In this document: positions 7,266 to 15,200 of the stretch, piece by piece
How positions within the stretch are numbered: the first letter of the stretch is position 1
Layout: every line of letters starts with the position of its first letter
Origin: Alphaproteobacteria bacterium
Lineage (GTDB): Bacteria; Pseudomonadota; Alphaproteobacteria; Sphingomonadales; Kordiimonadaceae
Direction: 5' to 3'
DNA length: 47,620 bases
NCBI GenBank assembly: GCA_006226495.1
Contig: SBGU01000019.1
Span: 1 to 47,620 of the forward strand
Position numbers and translations under genes: made by a program
Notes under the pieces: generated by a model
What the model saw: the letters and a program-made list of their open reading frames with translations, nothing else
What the model was told of the DNA's origin: nothing
Databases searched by the model: none

Positions 7266-8434
7266 TGGGCTGTATGGAAAAGGCTGACCTGAAAGCATTC
7301 TGGGACCTGGTGGTCGATGTCTGGACCGCGGGCCTATACGGCATCGATATCGGCAGCATTATCCTGGCTGTGGGCATCCTGCTGTTTTTCCTGCTGGCAC
7401 GAAACCTGTTCACCCGCTTTGTCATCAACCGCTTCAGCGCCTGGGCGAAAAAAAGCCGCACCAGCCTCGATGATTCGCTTCTCGAGACTCTCGAACCGCC
7501 GATCCGCTTCATCCCGGTCGTGCTCGGTTTCTTTTTTGCAACCAGTTTCATCGATTTCAATGATCAGGCTTATGTGTTCATCACCAATGTGAACCGGTCA
7601 CTGGTTGCCTTCACAATCTTCTGGGCGCTGTACCGGGCGGCCGACCCTGTCTCGGAACTGCTGCGGCATGCCGAGCATTTCCTGACCGTGGCCATGATCG
7701 ACTGGTTCGCAAAAGCGACCAAGATCGCTTTTGCCTTGTTGGGCGGCGCCACGATCCTCGAAATCTGGGGTATCCAGGTCGGGCCGATCATCGCCGGCCT
7801 CGGCCTGTTCGGTGTTGCCGTCGCCCTGGGCGCGCAGGACCTGTTCAAGAACCTGATTGCCGGCCTGTTTGTGATTGGCGAACGCCGTTTCCTGCCTGGC
7901 GACTGGATTCTGGTGGACGGTGTCGTTGAAGGCACGGTTGAACATATCGGGTTTCGCACCACCATGGTGCGGCGCTTCGACAAGGCACCGGTTTATGTGC
8001 CGAACGCCAAACTGTCCGACAATGCCGTGACCAACTTTTCGCGCATGACCTTCCGCCGCATCAAATGGCTGATCGGCCTTGAATATGGCTCGACCGCAGA
8101 ACAATTGCAGCAGGTGCGCGACAATATCGAGAATTACCTCGCCAACAATGACGCGTTCGCCCGGCCCGAGGACACGGCGACCTTTGTGCGGATCGACCGC
8201 TTTTCCGACAGTTCCATCGATATCCTTCTCTATTGTTTCACCAATACCACCGACTGGCTGGAATGGCTGGCGATCAAGGAAAAACTGCTGCTGGCGATAA
8301 AACATATTGTCGAAGAAGCCGGAACCGGCTTTGCATTCCCCAGCCGTTCCCTGTATCTCGAAACGATGCCGGGTGAATTTGAGCTCGCCCCGCTTCACAC
8401 CCAGGACAAAGCCGCAAAGGACGCCAGACCATGA
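7265..8434 (+). CDS. MscS-family mechanosensitive ion channel
   Basis: A 389-residue protein with N-terminal membrane helices (about 20-45, 75-100, 105-125) and the pore helix with small residues in GLGLFGVAVALGAQDLFKN. This is followed by the MscS beta domain signature RRFLPGDWILVDGVVEGTVEHIG and PNAKLSDNAVTNFSR. It should open under membrane tension to release solutes during osmotic downshock. The ATG at 7265 overlaps the preceding stop (TGATG), and AAAGGA lies just upstream. The stop overlaps the thioesterase start (ATGA). Confidence 0.92.
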   Translation: MGCMEKADLKAFWDLVVDVWTAGLYGIDIGSIILAVGILLFFLLARNLFTRFVINRFSAWAKKSRTSLDDSLLETLEPPIRFIPVVLGFFFATSFIDFNDQAYVFITNVNRSLVAFTIFWALYRAADPVSELLRHAEHFLTVAMIDWFAKATKIAFALLGGATILEIWGIQVGPIIAGLGLFGVAVALGAQDLFKNLIAGLFVIGERRFLPGDWILVDGVVEGTVEHIGFRTTMVRRFDKAPVYVPNAKLSDNAVTNFSRMTFRRIKWLIGLEYGSTAEQLQQVRDNIENYLANNDAFARPEDTATFVRIDRFSDSSIDILLYCFTNTTDWLEWLAIKEKLLLAIKHIVEEAGTGFAFPSRSLYLETMPGEFELAPLHTQDKAAKDARP

Positions 8435-8826
8435 CCGAACGCCGCCGCGCGACCATCCGCACCATCCCGCAGCCGTCCGACCTCAATGTGAATGGCAACA
8501 TTTTTGGCGGTTGGGTCCTGTGTCAGATGGATCTGGCCGGCGCCGACACCGCCAGCCGCACCGCCTGCGGCCCGGTGGCGACTGTCGCGATCGAAGGCAT
8601 GAAGTTTCACCAGCCCATCAATCTGGGCGATGTGATCAGTGTCTATACCGACGTCGAAAAAATCGGCCGCAGTTCGATTACCGTGATGATCGAGGTTTAT
8701 GCCGAACGTGGCATCGAACGCCAAAGCCACAAGGTAACAGAAGGCCGCTATATTTTTGTGGCCATCGACGAGCACGGCCGCCCGCGCCCCGTGCCGGAGG
8801 CCGGACGCCAGAAAACCACCGCCTAG
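8431..8826 (+). CDS. Acyl-CoA thioesterase, hotdog fold (YciA type)
   Basis: A 131-residue single hotdog-domain protein. The signature NVNGNIFGGWVLCQMDLAG holds the Asn and active-site region of YciA-type thioesterases, followed by the family-typical GMKFHQPINLGDVISVY and RYIFVAID strands. It should hydrolyse medium- to long-chain acyl-CoAs in the cytoplasm. It overlaps the channel gene by four bases, so it is the last gene of an operon running from 6178. Its stop overlaps the stop of the convergent gene at 8823. Confidence 0.88.
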   Translation: MTERRRATIRTIPQPSDLNVNGNIFGGWVLCQMDLAGADTASRTACGPVATVAIEGMKFHQPINLGDVISVYTDVEKIGRSSITVMIEVYAERGIERQSHKVTEGRYIFVAIDEHGRPRPVPEAGRQKTTA

Positions 8827-9194
8827 CGGCTGCCGCCTTCCTGCGGCTGACCAACCTCAATACCGGCCTTGTCGATTTCTGCCGTGCAATAGGTTGCCAC
8901 ACTGTCGAGAAGCGACCGGGTTTCCGGCTTCAGTTCGTTGCGTGACAGTTGCACCGACATGTCTAGATACTGGCTGAAATCCAGCCGCTTCTGGAATTCC
9001 TTCACCGTGCAGTCACACAAGGGCTTGCAGGTTTCTTCACCAAAGCCGGGCACACAATCCTTCATGCAACGCTGATTATCGAGGTCCAGAAGTTCCTGCG
9101 GGATCGGTTGGCTTTTGCTCGCCTGCGCGAGGACAACACCGCTGCCCACAAGGCAGGACAGGCCAATGGCAAATGCTTTCAGGCTGCGGTTCAC
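8823..9194 (-). CDS. Secreted cysteine-containing protein of unknown function
   Basis: A 123-residue protein with a clear signal peptide (residues 1-23, ending VVLAQA). The mature part carries six cysteines: CMKDCVPGFGEETCKPLCDC and one near the C-terminus. This fits a periplasmic disulfide-bonded fold. I do not recognise a family. Start ATG 9194 follows AGGAGATC. It is divergent from msrA, 100 bases apart; methionine sulfoxide reduction and periplasmic thiol chemistry could be related, but this is speculation. Confidence 0.7.
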   Translation of the reverse strand: MNRSLKAFAIGLSCLVGSGVVLAQASKSQPIPQELLDLDNQRCMKDCVPGFGEETCKPLCDCTVKEFQKRLDFSQYLDMSVQLSRNELKPETRSLLDSVATYCTAEIDKAGIEVGQPQEGGSR

Positions 9195-9294
9195 GAGGAT
9201 CTCCTACACACAATTTTTATCATACTGCCCCTCGACAAGGGGACAAGGCAACTACATATTCTGCGGCATCAGTTCATGAGATAAAAAGGACATA

Positions 9295-9765
9295 ATGATG
9301 GCAATCGCAACCTTTGGAGCCGGCTGTTTCTGGGGTGTTGAAGAGGTTTTCCGCACGACGGATGGCGTTATTGCCACCACGGTCGGTTATATGGGTGGCA
9401 CGACCCTGAACCCGACCTACAAGGATGTCTGCACAGACACGACCGGCCATGCCGAGGTTGTACAGGTGGAATACGACCCCGACGTGGTCAGCTTCGACGC
9501 GCTTGTGGATATCTTCTTCGCCAATCACAATCCGACGGAATGGAACCGCCAGGGCCCGGACGAAGGCACCCAGTACCGCTCGGTCGTATTTTATGAGGAC
9601 GAAGGCCAGAAAGAGGTCGCCGAACGTAAAAAGGCCGAACTGGCCGCTTCCGGCAAGTTCAAGCGCCCGATCGTCACCATTATCGAGGATGTGAAGGACT
9701 TCTGGCCAGCCGAGGACTATCATCAGAAATATCTGCTGAAGCGCGGCATGTCCGTGTGCCACTAG
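9295..9765 (+). CDS. msrA: Peptide methionine-S-sulfoxide reductase MsrA
   Basis: A 156-residue enzyme that reduces methionine-S-sulfoxide in proteins. The active-site motif GAGCFWGVEEVF (Cys about 11) is at the N-terminus, followed by VGYMGG, GHAEVVQVEYDP and the late DYHQKYLLKR motif, all diagnostic. A Cys two residues from the end (SVCH) may act as resolving cysteine. AAAAGGA lies close before the ATG; a second ATG follows directly. It is convergent with the TPR gene. Confidence 0.96.
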   Translation: MMAIATFGAGCFWGVEEVFRTTDGVIATTVGYMGGTTLNPTYKDVCTDTTGHAEVVQVEYDPDVVSFDALVDIFFANHNPTEWNRQGPDEGTQYRSVVFYEDEGQKEVAERKKAELAASGKFKRPIVTIIEDVKDFWPAEDYHQKYLLKRGMSVCH

Positions 9766-9775
9766 GGCGCGGGCG

Positions 9776-11956
9776 TCAGTAATTCAGGACCAGCGGCTGC
9801 ATCTGGCGTTCGGTCCAGCTTTCCAGATCAAGGCCGTCGGGCAAACGCTCGGCGGCCTTGGCTTTTGCTTCCATGGCCTCGTCGTCCCGCCCCGGCTGGC
9901 GCGCCAGGAACCCGGCCAGCATGGCCCAGGGTTCAAAATTGTCTTCTTCAAGTTCGACCGCACGCTCGAACGCCTGCTCTGCCATGGTTTCATCGCCGCC
10001 TGAAACGATGAGGAAACGCCCGAACGACATCCAGGCTGCACTCGAATCCGGATCGATTTCCAGTGAACGTTCAAAATGGCCTATGGCGGCTTCGGACCGG
10101 CCCTGCACAAAGCGGATCAGCCCGATATCGGCATCGATGGTGCTGCAGCTATTGTCCAGCGCCTGCGCCCGCAGAAGCGCCTCTTCCGCGGCTTCCATGT
10201 CGCCGATTTCATACAGCAGCGCTTCACCATATTCATGCCAGATGAAATGGTCTTCGGTGTCAAGGGTCACGGCCTTGCCAAGCAGGGTCAAAACCTCCGC
10301 AGTATCGCCGCCCGTATAGCGCAGCACACGGGCAAGCATGGCATGGGCAAAGGCACTGTCCGGCTGTGCTTTCACCAGTTGCCGGGCATAGGTTTGCACC
10401 AGGTCAGGCCGGTACAGGCGGTAGATGCCCAGCCAGACGATATCGAACAGGATTTCCGGCCGCCCCGGCGCACATTTGAGCGCACGCTCATAGGCCGTCC
10501 AGGCTTCATCGACCGCTTCATCGGCATGCAGGTAAATCTGGCCGAGCCTGTGCCATGCCCAGGCATAATCCGGGCTCAGGCGCACGGCTTCGCGCAGGTG
10601 ATGTTTGGCCATCGCCACATCCTGCTTTTCCTCGAACAGCAGCACACCCAGCATGGCGTGGGCCCAGTCGAAATCGGCCTCCAGCCTGAGCGCGCGGCGC
10701 AGCATGGCCTCGGCCCCGGCGATATTGCGGCGCCCCATATGCAGCGCCTGCGCCATGTGGGTTGCGACCCAGGCGCTTTCGGGCGCCAGGTCGACCGCCT
10801 TTTTCAGGGTGTCGATGCCGGTGTCAACCTGCCCGAACTGTTCCCACTGCAGCCAGCCAAGGCGCGCCAGCACATCATAATCGTGCGGCGCGGTCGCCAG
10901 CGCCTTCTTGTAGGCTTCCATCGCCTTCAACGGGTCATTCAGCGCGCCATGATACAGCATGCCGATGCGGCGCCAGGCGCCCGGGTCGTCGCCGGTCAGC
11001 GCCAGAACCTGCTCATAAAGCGCGAGCGCTTTTTTGGGCCGGTGCAACTGTTCGTCATAGAGTTCAGCCAGGTTGAAAAGCGTCGGCACATCCTCGGGGT
11101 CCAGCGTTTGTGCGCGCACCAGCGCCTGTTCCGCCTTCTTCGGCCGGTCGCCAAGGGCAAAGCGAACATAACCCAGATGGAACCAGGCCCACTGATAGTC
11201 GGGCCACAGCTTGACCGCCTGCATCAGCACCTTTTCGGCAGCTTCGAAATCCTCGCTCTGGCGATACAGCGACCAACCCAGCCAGCCATGATAATAGCTT
11301 TCTGCGGGCTCGAGGCTGATGGCATGGCGCAGCATGCTTTGCCCTTCTTCGACCCGGCCCATGAAGTCAGCCAGCATGATGCCCAGCTTGCCCCAGGCCC
11401 AGTCGTCGGTCGGGTCTTCGTCGATGGCGCGGCGGAACGCTTTTTCGGCTTCGTCGTACCGGTGCATATTCACGCTGAGCAAATGGCCATATTGCGACCA
11501 GGCCCAGGTGTCGCTGGGGTCGATGTCCAGCACCTTTTCCCAGGCAATACGCGCGCTTTCCCAGTCTTCCGAGGTTTCGGCGGCGCGGGCATCGGCGATC
11601 GCGGTTTCCTTGCCGTCCGCCACCATGTGTGGCAACAGCAGGTCGCGCTCGGCGCGTTCCTTCTTGGGGGCTGCGGTTTCGCGCGTGCTCAATTGGCTAC
11701 GACCACCGCGGGCCGCACTGTCTGCGGGATCAATTTCCAGAGCGTGGGCATAGGCCGCGGCCGCATCGGCCCTGCGGCCCGGCTGCACGGACAACAGGTC
11801 ACCCAGCATGCGCCAGGCGCCGGCATGACGCGGGGCCATGGCAATCACGGCACGAACGGTCTGTTCGGCCGAGGCGCCCTGCCCCTCCGCTGCCTGCCGG
11901 CGGGCCAGTTCAAGAAACTCAGCCGCCGTTGCCTGTATGTCCAAGAGTTCAGCCAT
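9776..11956 (-). CDS. Large TPR-repeat protein
   Basis: A 726-residue protein built almost wholly of tetratricopeptide-like helical repeats, from about residue 5 to 710. Many repeats are 36-38 residues rather than 34 and open with Trp-rich turns such as TWAWSQYGHLL, DWAWGKLGIML and YHGWLGWSLY. No signal peptide or catalytic domain is seen, so it is probably a cytoplasmic scaffold. The ATG at 11956 is preferred over a start 96 bases upstream because the intergenic AGGGC-like site and the first repeat begin there. It lies 59 bases downstream of the Zur-type gene on the same strand, so the two may be co-transcribed. Partner unknown. Confidence 0.85.
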   Translation of the reverse strand: MAELLDIQATAAEFLELARRQAAEGQGASAEQTVRAVIAMAPRHAGAWRMLGDLLSVQPGRRADAAAAYAHALEIDPADSAARGGRSQLSTRETAAPKKERAERDLLLPHMVADGKETAIADARAAETSEDWESARIAWEKVLDIDPSDTWAWSQYGHLLSVNMHRYDEAEKAFRRAIDEDPTDDWAWGKLGIMLADFMGRVEEGQSMLRHAISLEPAESYYHGWLGWSLYRQSEDFEAAEKVLMQAVKLWPDYQWAWFHLGYVRFALGDRPKKAEQALVRAQTLDPEDVPTLFNLAELYDEQLHRPKKALALYEQVLALTGDDPGAWRRIGMLYHGALNDPLKAMEAYKKALATAPHDYDVLARLGWLQWEQFGQVDTGIDTLKKAVDLAPESAWVATHMAQALHMGRRNIAGAEAMLRRALRLEADFDWAHAMLGVLLFEEKQDVAMAKHHLREAVRLSPDYAWAWHRLGQIYLHADEAVDEAWTAYERALKCAPGRPEILFDIVWLGIYRLYRPDLVQTYARQLVKAQPDSAFAHAMLARVLRYTGGDTAEVLTLLGKAVTLDTEDHFIWHEYGEALLYEIGDMEAAEEALLRAQALDNSCSTIDADIGLIRFVQGRSEAAIGHFERSLEIDPDSSAAWMSFGRFLIVSGGDETMAEQAFERAVELEEDNFEPWAMLAGFLARQPGRDDEAMEAKAKAAERLPDGLDLESWTERQMQPLVLNY

Positions 11957-12015
11957 AAGGCTTAGCCCTTTACCGAGGCCCGAGACAAAAGACGAGTCAA
12001 TTTTGCGGAATGCCG

Positions 12016-12489
12016 TCAGGCAGCCTTGGCGCCCTGGCGGCAATTGGAACACAGTCCATGCAGTTCCAGTGTCTGCCGCCGGATGGCAAAATCGGCGCTG
12101 GTGGCAGCCGCCATCACCGCTTCGCTGAGTGTCCGGGAGGTCACTTCTTTCACGGTTTCACACTTGTCGCAGATCAGGAACTGGCTGACATGGCTGTCAC
12201 CCGGATGCGGACAGCCGATATAGGCATTGAGGGATTCGATCTTGTGCACAAGGCCTTCTTCCATCAGAAAGTCGAGCGCACGATAGACGGTGGGCGGCTT
12301 GGCGGAGCCCCCTTCATTAGCCAACTGGTCCAGAAGGTCATAGGCTTTCACCGCCTTGTGGCCCTGCCAGATCATCTTCAGGATACGGCGTCTGAGGTCG
12401 GTGAAGCGCGAACCGCGTTCTTCGCAGATACGCTCTGCCTCTGCGAGCGCCTGTTCGACGCAAACCGTATGATCGTGTGAATGAGCCAC
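12016..12489 (-). CDS. zur: Fur-family regulator, zinc-sensing Zur type
   Basis: A 157-residue Fur-superfamily repressor. The winged-helix part contains FTDLRRRILKMIWQ and KPPTVYRALDFLMEEGLVHKI, the dimerisation part has CPHPGDSHVSQFLICDKC, and the C-terminus has a second CxxC (CSNC). The two CxxC pairs form the structural zinc site. The lack of a classic HHHDH iron motif and the short length favour Zur over Fur. GTG 12489 is chosen because AGGGGAAG lies upstream. A Zur-box-like repeat lies 66 bases before it, suggesting autoregulation. No zinc transporter genes are in the window. Confidence 0.85.
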   Translation of the reverse strand: MAHSHDHTVCVEQALAEAERICEERGSRFTDLRRRILKMIWQGHKAVKAYDLLDQLANEGGSAKPPTVYRALDFLMEEGLVHKIESLNAYIGCPHPGDSHVSQFLICDKCETVKEVTSRTLSEAVMAAATSADFAIRRQTLELHGLCSNCRQGAKAA

Positions 12490-12554
12490 TTTCTTCCCCT
12501 GTATTTCCAGGCAGTCTAGCCCTATCCGCCAGCGGATTCCAGCTTTGACAGTGT

Positions 12555-12569
12555 TGTTATGCTGTAACA
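12555..12569. promoter_or_regulatory. Candidate Zur box upstream of zur
   Basis: TGTTATGCTGTAACA is an inverted repeat (TGTTA-N5-TAACA) similar to proteobacterial Zur operators of the type TGTTATA-TATAACA. It lies 66 bases upstream of the zur start in the only promoter region available to that gene. The remaining bases to 12648 contain a CAGGGGC/GCCCCTG hairpin (12578-12601) without a T-tract. Confidence 0.5.
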
Positions 12570-12648
12570 TTGTTGTGCAGGGGCCGGATTACAAGCCCCT
12601 GTGGATTGGCCGCGGCGGCACATGGTGCCACCGCCACGGTGCCACTTG

Positions 12649-13974
12649 CTATTTCCTGGCCAGAAGCTCCAGTGCGGCACTGGTCATGGCCTCGACGCCA
12701 CCTCTGATGGTTTTCTGCGGCTCTGGCGCAAAGATGGAGGAATGCAGGCTCGGCAATTTGTAGGTGCCCGCGTCTGCCGCCGCCACATCGGCCTCGGGGC
12801 TGGCGCCCAGCCAGAAAATCAGGCTCGGGATCTTGGGATCGGTGCGGCCAAAATGCGCAAAGTCTTCCGCGCCCATAACCGGGGTCAGGCTGTGCACATG
12901 GTCCTTGCCCATTTTTTCCTCAAGCACGCCAAAGACCCGTTTGGTCAGCGCCGGGTCGTTATAGGTCGCCGGCGTGCCTTCACTGTAGGAAACCTCGGGC
13001 CATTTGTCCTTCGGCAGGCCAAACGCCTGGGCTTCGCCTTCCGCCACGCGCTTGATGCCGGACAGGAGGTTCTTGCGCACCTCGTCATCATAGGAACGCA
13101 CCGTCAGTTGCAGGTGCGCACCGTTCGAGATGATATTGTGTTTGGTGCCGGCATGGAACGAACCGACGGTCACCACCGCTGGTTCCAGCGGCGATGTCTC
13201 GCGCGAGACCAGGGTCTGCAGGGCCACCACGATATAGGACGCCAGCACGATCGGGTCCTTGGTGGTGTGCGGATAGGCACCATGGCCACCGATGCCCTTC
13301 ACCTCGATATCAACGGAATCGACGTTCGCGAGCGCATACCCTTCGGTCATGCCGATGTCGCCGGCTTTCATGGCCGGGCTGACATGCAGGGCCAGGTTAT
13401 AGTCCGGGCGCGGGAAACGTTCGAACAGCCCGTCTTTCAGCATGGCTTCGGCGCCGATCACCCGTTCTTCAGCCGGCTGGCCGACCATCACCAGGGTGCC
13501 GCTCCAACTGTCGCGCATCGCCGCCAGCCGGCGTGCGGTGCCGACAAAACTGGTCATATGGATATCATGCCCGCAGGCATGCATCACCGGCACCGTGACA
13601 CCCTTGTCGTCCACCGTCGTGACTTCGCTGGCGTAGGGCACCCCCGTGGTTTCCTTCACCGGCAGCGCGTCCATGTCGGCGCGGATCAGGACCGTGGGAC
13701 CGTCGCCGTTTTTCATGACGCCGACAAGGCCGTAACCACCCACATGTTCGGTGACATCAAAGCCCACGTCCCGCAGTTCCCTGGCCATACGGGCAGAGCT
13801 TTCCTTTTCCTGAAGCGAGATTTCGGGATGGCTGTGCAGGTGTTTGTAAAGCGCTTCGAGATAGCCGTAGTCGGCATCGATCGCGGCCTCAAGCCCATCC
13901 TTTGCAGCGGCGCCTGTTGCCAGCGACGTGGCAGCCAAAACCGCGACACCGCAGCTTGCCAGAAATTTCTTCAT
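12649..13974 (-). CDS. Exported M20-family amidohydrolase/peptidase
   Basis: A 441-residue metal-dependent amidohydrolase of the M20D (hippurate hydrolase, IAA-amino acid hydrolase) type. A signal peptide covers residues 1-24 (ending ATGAAAKD). The metal-binding motifs are visible: HSHPEISLQE, ADMDALPV, MHACGHDIHM, the catalytic PAEE, ALHVSPAMKAG and the late MGAEDFAHF. The enzyme is predicted periplasmic and should cleave an amide or N-acyl amino acid; the substrate is unknown. ATG 13974 is preceded by GGGGGAAA. It follows rodA by 71 bases on the same strand. Confidence 0.88.
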   Translation of the reverse strand: MKKFLASCGVAVLAATSLATGAAAKDGLEAAIDADYGYLEALYKHLHSHPEISLQEKESSARMARELRDVGFDVTEHVGGYGLVGVMKNGDGPTVLIRADMDALPVKETTGVPYASEVTTVDDKGVTVPVMHACGHDIHMTSFVGTARRLAAMRDSWSGTLVMVGQPAEERVIGAEAMLKDGLFERFPRPDYNLALHVSPAMKAGDIGMTEGYALANVDSVDIEVKGIGGHGAYPHTTKDPIVLASYIVVALQTLVSRETSPLEPAVVTVGSFHAGTKHNIISNGAHLQLTVRSYDDEVRKNLLSGIKRVAEGEAQAFGLPKDKWPEVSYSEGTPATYNDPALTKRVFGVLEEKMGKDHVHSLTPVMGAEDFAHFGRTDPKIPSLIFWLGASPEADVAAADAGTYKLPSLHSSIFAPEPQKTIRGGVEAMTSAALELLARK

Positions 13975-14045
13975 GATGTTTCCCCCATATTGTTTGATGT
14001 TTTTACCGAAGATACGGCGCTTGCCGCCGCTTTCAAGGCATAATA

Positions 14046-15200
14046 CTAGCCGAGCCCGCTCCCCTTGGGTGCCAGGGTCACGTGCCGGTGGGTTGCCACC
14101 GACAGGATCAGGCCATAGGCGATCATCCAGGTCAGCATGGCGGACCCGCCATAGGAAATCATCGGCAGCGGCACGCCAACCACCGGCATCAGGCCCATCA
14201 CCATCGCCACATTGATGAAAACATACAGGAACAGGGATATGGAAAGCCCGGCCGCCAATAATCGCCCGAACTGGTTCCGGCAACCGATGCCGATCAGAAG
14301 CCCGTAGGTCAGCACAATGCCATAGAGTGCGAGCACGGACACGGCGCCCACCAGGCCAAATTCTTCCGCAAGCACGGTAAAGATGAAGTCGGTCTTCATC
14401 TCGGGCAGAAAGTTGAGCTGGCTCTGTGTGCCTTCCAGGAAACCCTTGCCGGTCATGCCACCCGACCCCAGCGCGATCTTTGACTGGGTGATCTGATACC
14501 CTGCCCCCAGCGGGTCGGATTCCGGATTGAGGAATGTGAGCACCCGGTCTTTCTGATAGTCGCGCAGGAACTGCCATCCGACCGGCACAGCCGCAGCGAC
14601 ACCAAGGAAACAGACCACAAAAAGCCAGGACGGCAGGCCGGCCAGGAAAATGACCGCTGCGCCACCCGCGATGATCATGATGCCTGTGCCAAGGTCGGGC
14701 TGTATAACCACAAGGGCCACCGGCAGGAAGATCAGCACCAGCGGGATCACGAGCGAACGCAGGCTGCGGCTTTGGCTGTAGTTGCGGCCATGGAAATAAC
14801 GCGCCAGCGCCAGTACCACTGCAATTTTCATCAATTCGGACGGCTGGATACGCATGAATCCGATGTCCAGCCAGCGCTGGCCGCCCATGCCAACGGCGCC
14901 CATGACCTCAACAAGCACCAGAAGCGCAATACCGATACCCCAAGCCGGATAGGCGAATGCCATCCAGTAGCGGATATCGATGACCGCGATCACCAGCATC
15001 AAGACAAAGGCACCGCCGAAACGCACGGCCTGGGTCGATGCCCACGGGTCCCATTCGCCGCCCGCCACCGAATAGAGTATGGCAAACCCGACACAGGCGA
15101 TCAGGATATTCAGAAATACAATGCCCCAATTGAGGCCCAGAAGGCGCTGGACCAGACTTTTGTCGACACGGCGCGGGCCGAACATGCGGGTGGTTCCCAT
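14046..15200 (-). CDS. rodA: Rod-shape peptidoglycan glycosyltransferase RodA
   Basis: A 384-residue SEDS-family polymerase with about ten membrane helices. RodA polymerises lipid II into glycan strands together with PBP2 in the elongasome. Diagnostic segments are GGQRWLDIGFMRIQPSELMK, VVIQPDLGTG, ALGSGGMTGKGFLEGTQ, the catalytic-loop Glu/Asp region FLPEMKTDFIFTVLAEEFG, and GVPLPMISYGGSAML. Its start codon shares one base with the stop of the PBP2 gene, so the two are translationally coupled. Last gene of the mre cluster. Confidence 0.96.
   Translation of the reverse strand: MGTTRMFGPRRVDKSLVQRLLGLNWGIVFLNILIACVGFAILYSVAGGEWDPWASTQAVRFGGAFVLMLVIAVIDIRYWMAFAYPAWGIGIALLVLVEVMGAVGMGGQRWLDIGFMRIQPSELMKIAVVLALARYFHGRNYSQSRSLRSLVIPLVLIFLPVALVVIQPDLGTGIMIIAGGAAVIFLAGLPSWLFVVCFLGVAAAVPVGWQFLRDYQKDRVLTFLNPESDPLGAGYQITQSKIALGSGGMTGKGFLEGTQSQLNFLPEMKTDFIFTVLAEEFGLVGAVSVLALYGIVLTYGLLIGIGCRNQFGRLLAAGLSISLFLYVFINVAMVMGLMPVVGVPLPMISYGGSAMLTWMIAYGLILSVATHRHVTLAPKGSGLG

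Noticed and set aside
10076-11965. 629-codon open frame antisense to the TPR gene
   Set aside because: It has no protein-family features, lacks a ribosome-binding site, and mirrors the high-GC codon pattern of the TPR gene on the other strand, whose repeats are unmistakable.
12578-12601. CAGGGGC/GCCCCTG hairpin as a terminator
   Set aside because: No T tract follows on either strand; it may be just leader structure or chance.
13975-14577. Extended N-terminus for the M20 amidohydrolase
   Set aside because: The extension lies within rodA in another frame; a signal peptide and good ribosome-binding site mark ATG 13974 as the start.
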